From contig CM077147.1 of the NCBI GenBank assembly GCA_039583875.1, positions 108,050,124-108,114,123 of the forward strand: a DNA stretch of 64,000 bases, written 5' to 3'. The notes under the pieces were generated by a model, which was not told the origin of the DNA, did not search any database, and saw only the letters and a list, made by a program, of their open reading frames with translations. The position numbers and the translations under genes were made by a program. This stretch comes from Platanthera guangdongensis. Its lineage: Eukaryota > Streptophyta > Magnoliopsida > Asparagales > Orchidaceae. This document shows, in pieces, positions 21,558 through 31,655 of this stretch. Positions within the stretch are counted from its first letter, which is position 1. Each line of letters begins with the position of its first letter.

Positions 21558-22418
21558 TCACTGCAGCTGGTCGAACAGCTCGTCTATCCATGGCAGTGGA
21601 TAGGTGTTCCGGACCGTCAACCGATTTAGTGCTCGATAGTCGATGCACAATCTGAGGGTCCCGTCTTTCTTCTTGACAAACAATACCGAGGCTCCCCAAG
21701 GTGAAGAGCTTGGCCGGACAAATCCGGCTTCCACTAACTCTTGAAGCTGGCTCCGGAACTCTGTCAACTCCTTTGGGGCCATCCGGTAGGGTGCCTTGGA
21801 TGCTGGCTTGGCCCCCGGCACAAGTTGTATCTGGAAGTCCTGCTCCCTGCGCGGGGGTAACCCGGGTAACTTCTCTGGGAAGACGTCCTCAAACTCCCGC
21901 ACCACCGGAATATTCGATATAGAACTCGGGGCCTCCGCCATCTCAAACAGCACCTCGTAGACCTCCTCCCCCTGTAAATAGGCCTTGACGGCCTGTACTG
22001 AAGATAAGGGTATACATGAGGCAGGTCTTATACCTTCGATGATGATGGTAGAGTCCCTGTGCCTCACGGTGATCCTCTTCGCTTGACAATCAATCTTGGC
22101 ATGGTTCCACTGTAGCCAAATCATGCCCAGGATCAGCTCGAAGACTGGCATCCTCAGGACCGTTGCCGAAACTTCGAACGACTTTACACCAATCTCCGCC
22201 TTCATACTGCAGTGGGCTGAGGTGAGTATCTCCGATCCGTCGGGTAGACGCACCCTACTCAATCGGCCCGTGAACCGTTCCACTCCTTCCAGCCCTTCCA
22301 GAAAGGCCTCCGACACAAATGAGTGCGAGGCACCCATGTCGAACAGAGTATAGGCGGGCTTGCCGCTGATGAAGACTATACCTGAGATTATTAAAGGTCT
22401 TAGTATTTTATAGCACAT
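21558..22418 (-). pseudogene. pol: TEK2 protease and N-terminal RT
   Basis: The protease has [11 protein letters not shown], where the usual catalytic triplet Asp-Thr-Gly reads Asp-Met-Gly, a change expected to harm activity. [13 protein letters not shown] sequence follows. The linker and RT start are clear ([45 protein letters not shown]). The segment is in the same frame as gag; gag ends in a stop at 22494. Confidence 0.85.
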
Positions 22419-22493
22419 TTTCTTTCCTATTTATTCTACCTAGGGCAGTACTATTTGTTGGGCAATTGAGAATGGAAATTTAATTTAAACGAC

Positions 22494-23573
22494 TTAACAT
22501 CTTAGCTTACCTGTGATGACCCGCTCTAGGTTTCGAGGCTGTGCCAGGTCCAAGGCATATACCTGCTCCCTTTCCTGTCTTCGGTCTCCTCCCTGATAAC
22601 CATGTCCTCGGTCGCGTCCTCGGCCTCCGAAATGCTGGGCAGGTGGGCCACCCTGTGGTGCTGGAGGCGGTGCCCCCCTCATGGGGCAGTTTCTCCGGAG
22701 GTGTCCCACCTGATGACAATGGAAGCACTCCGGTGGGGGATATGCCATACCCCCGGGTCTCGGCATCTCCTGTATCCGGAGAGGTTGAGGGGACAAAACC
22801 ACCTGCTCTCTCGGCTCTTGCCTCACCTCCTGACGAGGCTGCTCCTCTGTCCTTCTCCCGTCTGGTATGGTGCCTCGCCGCTGATCATTTAGGGCCCTCC
22901 GGCCATGATCCTCCGCTTGCCGCTTCCGGCCCTGAGTGGTGTGCCAATCGGCCTCAATCCTCTTCGCCATCTCCAAAATCCGGGAGATAGGCCCGTCAGA
23001 TACAAACAACAAGGCCTCCCTCAACTCCTCTTTTAGGCCCTTATAAAATCTCTTGACGTAACCTGCTTCGTCCAGCTGGTAAGAGCCCGCATATCGGGCC
23101 AAATGATCGAACTCTCGGTGGTACTCCACCACCGTCCTGGTGACCTGCCTCAGCTGCAAGAACCGCTCCTCCAACTCGACCCTGGCCGACTGCGGAACAA
23201 AGTGCTCCAGCAGCGTGGCCCTGAATTCCTCCCAAGTGATTTCTGCAATCTCCCTATCAGCAAATGTCGTGTCCAACAGCGTCTTCCACCAAATCTTAGC
23301 ATGGGACTCCAAGCAAGATACCACCAGGGCCACCCTCTCCTCCCAAGGGCATCGTATCCCAGTCAACATCTCGTACATAACATCCAGCCACTCCTCTGTC
23401 CGCACTGCCGACTCTGTCCCCAAGTATGATGGGGGAGAGAGTCCTCGGAAGGTGCTCATCCAGTTGGCCCCTGGGTTTGGTTGCTGGGCTGGAGCCTGCT
23501 GAGCCCGGAAGGCCTCAAGGATAGCTGTAAGGGTTTGCCCCATGTCTGACTGAAGGAAAGGTGTGGGGACCAT
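22494..23573 (-). CDS. gag: TEK2 gag (359 aa, open)
   Basis: Gag polyprotein of a Tekay-like chromovirus, which forms the capsid and binds the RNA. It has a Pro/Gln-rich N-terminus, the gag core (WLDVMYEMLTGI, AKIWWKTLL, FREHFVPQSAR-like LLEHFVPQSAR, YHREFDHLARYAG), a basic Arg/Gln-rich stretch, and one zinc knuckle CFHCHQVGHLRRNC near residue 290. The start ATG at 23573 gives a plausible N-terminus about 235 bases after the primer site; a similar open stretch upstream (about 23574-23640) could extend it. It is the only TEK2 gene still open. Protease-RT follows in the same frame after one stop. Confidence 0.85.
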   Translation of the reverse strand: MVPTPFLQSDMGQTLTAILEAFRAQQAPAQQPNPGANWMSTFRGLSPPSYLGTESAVRTEEWLDVMYEMLTGIRCPWEERVALVVSCLESHAKIWWKTLLDTTFADREIAEITWEEFRATLLEHFVPQSARVELEERFLQLRQVTRTVVEYHREFDHLARYAGSYQLDEAGYVKRFYKGLKEELREALLFVSDGPISRILEMAKRIEADWHTTQGRKRQAEDHGRRALNDQRRGTIPDGRRTEEQPRQEVRQEPREQVVLSPQPLRIQEMPRPGGMAYPPPECFHCHQVGHLRRNCPMRGAPPPAPQGGPPAQHFGGRGRDRGHGYQGGDRRQEREQVYALDLAQPRNLERVITGKLRC

Positions 23574-23808
23574 GGGAGGTGGTGCAATGTCTGGGGTCTG
23601 CTGAGCTCCACCTTATGGAGTGGGCTGAGCTGGGGGCTGCAAAACGAACTACATTAGCAGGTAATCGACTCAATGCCTAATAAAAGTGGACAATTAAATG
23701 TGATCCCCCATATGGGCACACCACGCTTCCGCTGCTTAGTTTGTCCCCAAACTAAACTCGCGCGGGGGTGACCCAGGGTTGTGGACTGCTACTTTTCGAT
23801 CGAGGTCT

Positions 23809-23820
23809 GCTCTGATACCA
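23809..23820 (-). promoter_or_regulatory. TEK2 primer binding site (initiator Met tRNA)
   Basis: On the minus strand TGGTATCAGAGC follows the end of the 5' LTR (23823) after two bases. It fixes the element's orientation and the LTR boundary. Confidence 0.92.
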
Positions 23821-23822
23821 CT

Positions 23823-25242
23823 TGTAAGACCCCCTTTTTTTTTCTTTTTCGACACCGGGGTCTTAGGCCCAGAACCGCCGTTTTGCGGTGGCTCCTTCAC
23901 GCCCTGAAGGGTCATCACCACAAAGCGCCGATTCTGCCAGCCGATTTCGATCACAGAAAAGTAGCACTATAATGTAAATGCAAATTGCAGTCCACAGAGA
24001 ATCACATGTCATAATAAATATAACTCCACGAAGGGAGTGTCCACAGAATAAAACATCAGAGCGGCAAAAATACGGGCTTATGCCCGGTACATCATATCCT
24101 CACTACAAAATCACTCATGCGGAAGCAAAAGCAGAAAAACTACTCAAGGTCGAGACTCACAGTCCCGGCTGTATGAACTCCAGAGCTAGACTGCCCCACC
24201 TCCAAGCGCACCGGTCTCTGGGGCTGCTCCTCCATGCTGGTCTCCACGATCCCCTAAATAATGCGGTTCGAAAACCGTTAGTCTAAAAGACTAAGTCCTA
24301 TCATCCCCCGCCCCTTCCCCCACGGCTCCTAGGCACCGAGCGGAGAGGAAGAAAGGGGAGGACATTGAAGGTGGAGAATATCAAGAACAGATGACAGCGG
24401 ACCTATACTAGGAATTCTATAGCATGTAAAGACAATAAGCTGAAATATGAAAAGTAACCTTTACTTATGTGAAAACACATAAGCCAAGGGGTCTTCTGCA
24501 AGACTCCCATCGTATAAAAAGTACCATACCAATTTATACATTGGGGTGTCGGTTATCAAACAGCAGTAACTATATATATCAAAAATTAACCTTAATTTAT
24601 AAACTTGCCCACACAAGCTTATAGACCAAGGGGTCGTTTTGCAGGTCCTAAAGTATAAGCGTCCCATTCCACTTATACTTTAGGTGTCAGGGTTAAAAGA
24701 ATCGATTATGCTATGACATACAAGTGGGTATGATGGATCATGCAAGTGCAACACACACACCCGACTCTGTGCACACAGACCTTTAGTTCCCCCTTTCTGG
24801 AGCCGTAACCTCCCAGGATACCTCCGTAGTGGCAGACGGAAGCGGTGGGTTTGGCCTCGCCCACCTCTAAACCAGTAAAGCACTACCGGTCAGACCTATC
24901 GTACGCCTCAACGCTTGGTGCACGAAGCGGACTCCTGCGTACTCTTGCCGGCTGGCGCACCGGACTTCTGTTGGCGAAGTGCTAACCACACTTGCCGAGT
25001 CAACGTATTGGCGTCGGTGCATCGACCCTCCAATACCGAAGACCCACCACCTTAATTTCCTTTCCTTTTATGCACATGTAAATTAGCGTAATCAAGAACC
25101 GAGACGAAGCTCCCCGGACCAACACGTCCGTCTCAAACAATCGAGCTGAAGCTCCCCGGACCCAAAGTCCGCCTTTTAACCATCCGAGCCGAAGCTCCCA
25201 GCTAACATCCGGTGCCATCAGTGTTTGTGAAATGTGCAACCC
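23823..25242 (-). mobile_element. TEK2 5' LTR, primer-site-proximal part
   Basis: Matches 8628-10046 nearly base for base. It is cut at 25242 by COP2, whose target duplication AACCC is 25238-25242 and 53319-53323. The rest of the LTR resumes at 53324. It contains the same 42-bp CCGAGCCGAAGCTCC triplicate (about 25100-25200). No gene. Confidence 0.9.
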
Positions 25243-25387
25243 TGTTGGTTACATTGGTCAAATGTACCTGATTTGAAGAAGCCTCACCCAACTCAATGAT
25301 ATACATCATAATGTATTTGATGTATGTTTGAGTTACTTATGCAGGTTAAAAAATCACTGGACTGAAGCAAAAAGTTTCTAAGTCCAT

Positions 25388-26317
25388 GTGTCGACACTCA
25401 GAGGGAAAGTGTCGACACTTAAGAAAGCTTGTGTCGACACCCAGACAAGCAGTGTCGACACTTGGAGTCATTGTGTCGACACCTGGGATGCAGAGTCGAC
25501 ACCAGACAGAAAGTGTCGACACTTGGAGCTGTGTCGACACTCAGTGAAGAAAAGTGCAGACAGAAAGTGTCGACACAAGGAGGTGTGTCGACACCCAGTG
25601 AAGCTGTGTCTACATCAGAAAGTGTCGACACTTGGAGCTGTGTCGACACTCAGCAAAAGTCTGCAGAGTCTAAGTACAAGTGTCGACACTCAACACAATG
25701 TGTCGACACTATGCAGAAGAGTCAGCACTTGAAGCATGTGTCGACACTCAACACAATGTGTCGACACTCAACAGAAGAGTCAACATAGAAGACTATGTGT
25801 CGACACCCAGAACAATGTGTCGACACACAGCTGAAGACTCAACACTGGAAGAAAGTGTCAACACATGGAGCTGTGTCGACACTTAGCAAAGAACAGAAAG
25901 AACAACAAATTATTCTAAGTACAAGTGTCGACACTATGAGAATGTGTCGACACTCAGCAGAAGTCTCAACAACAAGAAGGTGTGTCGACACAAGGAGCTG
26001 TGTCGACACTTAGCAAGATTCAACATAGAAGACTATGTGTCGACACCAAGAAGCAGTGTCGACACTTGACAGATTCAACACAAGAAGATGTGTCGACACA
26101 AAGGTGATGTGTCGACACATAGAAGAATTCAACAAAAGCTAGAAGAACAAGTACTTGTGTCGACACTCAATTTCAGTGTCGACACATGCAGAAGAATCTG
26201 TGTCAAGACATACAAGGAGTTGTGTCGACACCTTGTAGACTTGTGTCGACACTTACACAACATGTGTCGACACTTAAACTATAAGTGTCGACACTTAAAG
26301 ACAGAAAGTCTCGACAC
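25388..26317. repeat. 21-bp-phased array of the palindrome GTGTCGACAC, COP2 5' LTR U3
   Basis: More than 30 exact GTGTCGACAC sites and several one-base variants (GAGTCGACAC, GTGTCAACAC, GTCTCGACAC). The first starts are 25388, 25409, 25431, 25452, 25473, 25493, 25513 and 25531, i.e. 18-22 bp apart. Farther on many sites come in pairs about 19 bp apart, with about 38-40 bp between pairs, so the phase is still kept. Spacers are unrelated. Variants at expected positions show decay of former sites. Confidence 0.93.
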
Positions 26318-26450
26318 TTACAAACTGTTAGAGATTTTCAAGAAGTGACTGGATGACTTGACAGCTGCCGTTCCAGCCGGTCTACAGCAACTGTCAGAGA
26401 TGTCAGAAGCCAGTTATGAACCGGAACAGCCGGTTACCATGAAGAAGGCC

Positions 26451-26458
26451 TATAAATA
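26451..26458 (+). promoter_or_regulatory. TATA box of the COP2 5' LTR
   Basis: TATAAATA about 135 bp after the palindrome array and before the leader; the same box is at 52424 in the 3' LTR. Confidence 0.75.
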
Positions 26459-26800
26459 GGCATCCACAGTTTACAGAAACGGTGGTTGTGGTTGTTGAAG
26501 TTGTTGATCATATTGTTGAAGTAATTATAGTGTTACAAAGAGGATCAACACAAGAAGATCTTGCAGTTCAAGTGCAGATCTAAGAAGTTGGAGAGAGAGG
26601 GCTCCATCCAAGAAATCAGCCTCTAGAACTAGGCCGAGAAGAAGGATTCAGATTCAATTCTGGATCTTAAGTGGCAGAGGTCAAGGAACAACTGCAGAGG
26701 ATTCAGCCTTATTCAGTTCTACTCAAGAAGTTTTGAAGTAAGCTAAGTCAGGGTGAATCCAGCTGAGTTCTTCCAAGAACTCATCAAGAATCTCTCAACT

Positions 26801-27482
26801 TGTTGGAACCGGCTTTCCGGTCCCTCCTAGAGTTCGAAACAGGATGCAGCCCACACATACTCTCCTTGCGCTACCGCCCTGACGAGAGTCAGCGACCTGA
26901 AAACAGACCGAGGGGACTCAGCTTGGAGGTCCCGCCTCTTACCCGGAAGAACTGTTAGTCTTCCCCTCCCTAGCCAGTGCTGAGCTAGGTGCCTGAGAGG
27001 GAAAAAGTGGGAAGGTTCAACAACCTCATCCAGGCACCTTATCGGTTTATTTATAGGTCTCTGAATCTGATCTACAAATATCACTCTTAAATCCACCTGA
27101 AAATACCAAAACACCCTGGGCTGGGTCTGCCTAGAGCCAAACTCCGCTGTTCTGGAGAGCTATATGCAGGCCTCCAGGGGTAATAATGTAAAACTATCTG
27201 GGGCACGAAGGTAAAATCCCCCTTGTGGGTCAAAATAGGTAAAGATATCTTTTTCCCTTGCGGCGAGTGGGGAAGATACTGCCGGGCGAGACGGCCGCCA
27301 TGCCCGTCTCGCCGCCTTTTCGGCATGTGAGCTCTCTCGCCTTCTAGGATGATCTCGCCCACTAGAAGGTCTCGCCCACTCCAGAGGATCCCCCATCTCG
27401 CCTCCTGTAGGTGGGCATCCTATACTCTCACCAGTCATCCCTTCGCCCGCTGGACCGTCTCTCGCGAGCCCCAGGTTGTACA
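26801..27482 (-). mobile_element. TATin 3' LTR (682 bp)
   Basis: Ends TGTTGG and TTGTACA on the plus strand. On the minus strand U3 holds a cluster of GGCGAGA words (TCTCGCC on plus at about 27307, 27336, 27352, 27369 and 27394), then a TATA box (27048-27055 on the complement). It is identical in structure to 40984-41665. Confidence 0.92.
27048..27055 (-). promoter_or_regulatory. TATA box of the TATin 3' LTR
   Basis: TATAAATA on the minus strand, downstream of the GGCGAGA cluster; the copy in the 5' LTR is at 41231-41238 and would drive the genomic RNA. Confidence 0.65.
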
Positions 27483-27599
27483 CAATCCCCGCTCTTTTCG
27501 AGGTTGCCCTAACCTCGGAAAGATAAGTCCAACCGCGGCTCGCGATGCTAAGGTTCCTCTGTGGGAATCTTGGGTGGGCCCCTCCTCCCCCGTACTGTC

Positions 27600-27607
27600 T
27601 ATAAATA
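27600..27607 (+). promoter_or_regulatory. TATA box for antisense gene 1
   Basis: TATAAATA on the plus strand, 54 bp before the ATG at 27661, a normal plant distance allowing for a short leader. Confidence 0.55.
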
Positions 27608-27660
27608 TGAGGAGGAAGCCTTCATTTGGAACTCTTTTTGCCTTCATCCTTTCTTCCGGA

Positions 27661-28600
27661 ATGTCTCATAGTCAAAGTTTCCGTGAGCGTCTTGCGATTG
27701 TGCGAAGGCAGAACAAAGCCGGCACAGATGCCCTTTTCCCAGATCTGGGGCGTACTCCCCCCGCAGCCTCTCCGCCCTCTCGCACCAAGAAAGCGAAAGC
27801 CGTCTGCGCTCCTCTCTCGGCGGGCGCAACCTCTTCGGCCGCTCCGATAGACACCCCGTTCTCTTCCTCAGGGGGGAGACAGGTGATCACGTTATTTTTC
27901 CTTTCCCCTGTCTCGCATGTCTGATTATGCTTTCACAGGGAAGTCCTGCTGATTCGCCGGTGCCTGCCGATCCCCATGACAATGTAAGTCAAGTCCCTCA
28001 GCGCACGGACTCGCCCAAGATGGCCTCCCCACCTCCCTCGCGGAGAGAAAACCTCTCGCGAGTGGTGGGGAATCCTCGAATCCCAAGTAAGATCTTTTTC
28101 CTTCTCGCCTCTCGGTTGATTTGCCTTCTTCTATTCGGCTTGCGCGGGCTCATCCTTGTTTGTAACCTTTCACTATTTTCGCAGGCATCCACTTTGATTC
28201 TGATACTGAGGAAGCTCCCGCATCTCCCCCCCTCTCGCCCCTTCCTCATCCGAGCGAGATCGAGGACTTCCTAGGTGATCCCATGGACCCTCTGGAGTTG
28301 AAACGGAGGACTGCCCGGATGTTCCGCAAATATACACACATAATCCGCGAGATGGAGCTCGAGAAGCAAGCCTCCGACCGGCGCATGGAGTGGATGGAAG
28401 CAGATCATCACCGTCTTTCCGCGATGGTGGAGGCGGATGGGGTGCTGGACGGGACTGACCCCCAGGCTATACTGAACGAGACGGATGAACATCTCCGTCT
28501 CGCGCGCCGCGGCGTGATCGCCGCTCGCGCCTTTCATCTTCCTGGCCGCCCACCATGCGCGGGAGGTAAGGATGGCCGCTGGCGGTGGGTGCGGAACTAA
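27661..28600 (+). CDS. TATin antisense gene 1 (predicted 3 exons, about 261 aa), unknown function
   Basis: Not recognised. Exons 27661-27882, 27939-28086 and 28185-28600 join in frame across GT-AG borders: CAG/GTGATC to TTTCACAG/GGA, and CCAA/GTAAGA to TTTCGCAG/GC. The first intron would be only 56 bp, short for a plant, so the model is less sure there. The protein has a Ser/Pro/Ala-rich N-terminal half and an acidic, helical C-terminal half (EIEDFLGDP, MEWMEADHHRLS). An alternative donor AG/GTAAGG at 28566 could remove the last residues. It lies on the strand opposite gag-pol, between the 3' LTR and the tandem array. Extra antisense ORFs at this place are known from Tat-lineage elements; their role is unknown. 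Confidence 0.55.
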
Positions 28601-28865
28601 GCAGTCTCAGCCCGTCTCGCCTTCTCCGGATCTCGCTTTTACTAATGTCGTTGTTTTATTACTGCTATGTTGTACAAACTTATTCGGACGAGACGCCCCT
28701 TTCTGCGGGACGGTTTCATTTTTTGGCTCCAGGTCACGCAATGGTCGTATCGTGCCGTCTTTTCATTATTGCAGTCTTTTCATTAGATATTATTTTATTT
28801 TATTTTATTAACCCTGTCATGATGGCTTGCCTCGAAAGGGTGTCTGCGGCGCCTCCGTCTCTTGA

Positions 28866-28926
28866 GTTCTAGAGAGAGAGTGAGAGAGGAAGTGAAATTA
28901 AGAGAGAGAGAGAGAGAGGGGGAGAG
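28866..28926. repeat. GA microsatellite upstream of antisense gene 2
   Basis: A run of GAGAGA with few interruptions, about 65-130 bp before the TATA box at 28992. GA repeats are known binding sites for plant BPC-type proteins, so it could be part of the promoter. Confidence 0.7.
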
Positions 28927-28991
28927 AACGAGGCGCCAAGACGTCCACTCATGTCCCGCCTCCTTACTTTCCCGCCCTTTTCTCTACCTCT

Positions 28992-28999
28992 TATAAATA
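28992..28999 (+). promoter_or_regulatory. TATA box for antisense gene 2
   Basis: TATAAATA on the plus strand, 132 bp before the ATG at 29131 and just after the GA run. Confidence 0.6.
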
Positions 29000-29130
29000 C
29001 CTTCAACCACCACCGCTGCCCCTCACTATTCTAAACTGTTCTTTTGACCCCGGCTCCCGTTTCTCCTTCATCGTCTCGTGCCTCTCTTTCTGGGCCATCC
29101 CTTTCTGCTTTTGCCGCTTTCTCGCCAATC

Positions 29131-31022
29131 ATGGGGAAAAAGAAGATCGAAGAGGGCGAGGGCCGCAGCCGTTGCGGGAAACGTTTCGTCGATCATGACT
29201 TCCCTCTCGGCCGACTGCCAGAGGAAGACCACGCCCGCTTCGCTCGCGAGTACCTCTCCGATTGCTACCCGTCTCGCCCGCCTAAGGTGGGCGAGTGCAT
29301 CAACACTTTTTATTCCAATGAGCTGGCTTTCCCGGTCTCGCACTTTGAGGCGGGACTGAGGCTCCCCCTCTGGCCGGAGGTTAAATTGGTCCCAGCCCAG
29401 TTCAACCCCAATGCTATCTCTATGCTGGTCGCCTTCGCCTGCTACCTGAGGCGAGAGCGCATCGAGTTCAGTCTAACTGCCTTCCGCAAGCTGTTTGTCT
29501 ACCACGCCAAGGACGACGGCATTTCTTACTTCACTGGTCAAGGCCTCAAAGTATGCGAGACCCCGAACAAGAACCACCATTGGTTGACACGGTTCGTCTT
29601 CATACGCGGGGATCTAGGAGGCATCCCCCTCGCCCCGGTATCCCCCGCCGAGTGCTATTATGATACCCCCAAGGTGGGGGGCGCCGAAAAAGAACTCTGC
29701 GACTTCTTCGTGGGAAAGAATTTTGAAGTCCAATACCTGCGGCGAGACCTGGACTCGCTGCCCGCCGTTTTTCCGGGCGAAGGTAAGCCTCTATTCCCTT
29801 CTGTCCCTGTAAAAGTTTTTTCCTCCCGCTAACTGTTACCTTATCTAGGAGAAAGGACCGTTCCCGTCAATCCCCCCTACCAGAGCAATCGAGCTCTCGC
29901 TTTAGCGAATATGGCGGCGGAGGCTGCGAAAGATACGCTGACCCCTGTCGCCAAGAAGAGGCCAGCGGGCGAGGGTACCTCTCGCCTCAGCCCCAAGAAG
30001 AAGAAAAAGACTGTGTCCTTCGAGAAGGAAAAGCCGCCCAAGAGAAGAGAAGAGCTCACGGGGTCTCTCTCCCCTATCACCCTATCGTCTCCCTCGCCTC
30101 CACGTCAGCCCGTCTCGCCAACCCGCGAGACGGTTTCTGCAGAACCAGCCGCCCGGGGTCGTGCTCAGCCTCCTCAGCTTCCTTCTGGCGAAACTGGCTC
30201 GTCCAGCCGCCCGGCTCCTGCCTCGCACCCTAACTACAATATGGGGCCCGCGACGGAGGATGACGTCGGCGAGCCGGTTCTAATATGGGAGCAGGATTCC
30301 AATCGAGTGTCGGTGTCCACCCTTCTCCCTTCCTGGAAGGAACAGGACCACCCCACCAGCCACGCCTTTTCCCTAGGTTTTGGGCTTTATGGCGGTCTTG
30401 GCTCCGAACCTGCTGACAACGAGGCCTCGCGGGACCTTTTTCTGAAAAGCGTCCACTCGCAGTTTCGCTCCCTGGAGCTCGCGCATCGCGTCTCGCGCCG
30501 TCTTGTCTTCAACAACAGGAAATGGAAAGAGGCGGAGACCGGTCTCGCCGCGGAGCGCGAGAAGTCTATTGACTTGGAGAAGCGGTTGAATGTCGCTGAC
30601 AAGCTCCTTGCACAGAGCCAGGGTGGCGTGGTAAGTTTCCTTATCTTTGCTTTGCCTGCCTCGCCCTTGCCCCTTATAGCCTCTTACTTTCACCCCTCCC
30701 GCAGGATGCCGAGACGGCGAATAGGATGTGCTCGCGTATCGAGGAGCTGGAGGGGGAAAACAAGAAGCTGAAAGCCGAGAACCTTCGCCTTCAGAGTAGC
30801 GCGACGCCCCCCACGGATCAGTTTCCCGTTTCTTCCCGATATTCTGTGGATGAGGTGGAGGCCATCTGCCGGGACTCAAACATCAAGACAGCGGAGGTCG
30901 TCCTTAAGATGATGAAGGAGCTGGGAGTGGTGCGCGCTGATGCGGAGACGGTGACCGTCCGCGACCTAGTCCCGCGTTTGTTCGACGAATCGGACGGCAG
31001 CGCCTCCTCTGACAATGAGTAG
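29131..31022 (+). CDS. TATin antisense gene 2 (predicted 3 exons, about 583 aa), 'putative gypsy type transposon' domain
   Basis: Exons 29131-29782, 29849-30630 and 30705-31022 join in frame across textbook borders (GAAG/GTAAGC to TATCTAG/GA; GTG/GTAAGT to CCCGCAG/GAT), with introns of 66 and 74 bp; the whole is open to a TAG at 31020. The N-terminal 220 residues (FYSNELAFPVSHFEAGLRL, FNPNAISMLVAF) look like the plant 'putative gypsy type transposon' domain (Pfam Transposase_28 as I recall it). A Lys/Ser/Pro-rich middle follows with KKKKK-type basic runs near residue 260 that could send the protein to the nucleus. The C-terminus has a heptad-like coiled coil (IEELEGENKKLKAENLRL). It is undamaged, unlike gag-pol beside it. 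Function is unknown. The start ATG lies 132 bp after a TATA box. Confidence 0.72.
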
Positions 31023-31655
31023 TGCACCATCCCTCTCAATGTTTTCCTCTCGCCCTCATCTTTTGTCTAACACTTATGATCCTGGTTCCCTTTCTTAAAG
31101 GGAGAGCGAGGTGTCTTTGCCTCATTAATTTTTTGTTTAAAACTCTTTATATGCTGACGGCCGCTTCCCCTTTTGGGGTGCTGTGTAATAGTTATTTAGG
31201 AGTTACTTTATTTTAATTGCCAGTTTGATTTTCCACCCTCTCGCTTAACTACCAGTCCAAGGTGTATGGCTATTTTTTGGGACGCTGTTTAATCACTACT
31301 TTTATTGCCTTCCATTTCGCTGAAAACTGGCGCGGGGCCCCCCTTTATCACTTTTTACCCGTCTTGATTACCTCCGTCGGCGCTGCACTGCGAGATCATC
31401 TCGCCACAAAATTTTTGGGTCCAGTCGTCTCGCCAGTCGGTTTCGGCCACTTCAGCTCACTTGATCCTGGGACGGGGAAAACCCTCCCGCCAGTGGCGAG
31501 ACCCCCTATGGCGAGTGCCGGCCAGGGACCTTCTTCCCTGGCCCTATTCCTGGTCACTCTGTTTCAGGGACTATCCCCCTCTTGATGAGTCATGGATTTT
31601 TCTCCACGCGAATTCTTACCCTTAGACTTGTTTCCCCAAGTGAGTACCGTCCTCC
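31023..31655 (+). other. Region between antisense gene 2 and the tandem array
   Basis: Non-coding. It holds several TCTCGCC or GGCGAGA words (about 31050, 31395, 31425 and 31495), the same word that is clustered in the TATin LTR. The start may be the 3' untranslated part of antisense gene 2. Nothing else recognised. Confidence 0.5.

Larger units (their letters stand above)
25243..26800 (+). mobile_element. COP2 5' LTR, first part
   Basis: Starts TGTTGG and matches 51216-52773. It holds the GTGTCGACAC array, a TATA box and a leader region (about 26470-26800). TATin interrupts it at the target CAACT (26796-26800); the LTR resumes at 41671. Confidence 0.92.

Noticed and set aside
25388..26348. 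Cys-Arg-His-rich open frames (CRH and VDT peptides), also at 51361-52321, resembling zinc-finger repeats
   Set aside because: They are translations of the GTGTCGACAC palindromes and occur on both strands and in several frames. The LTR lies upstream of the element's genes.
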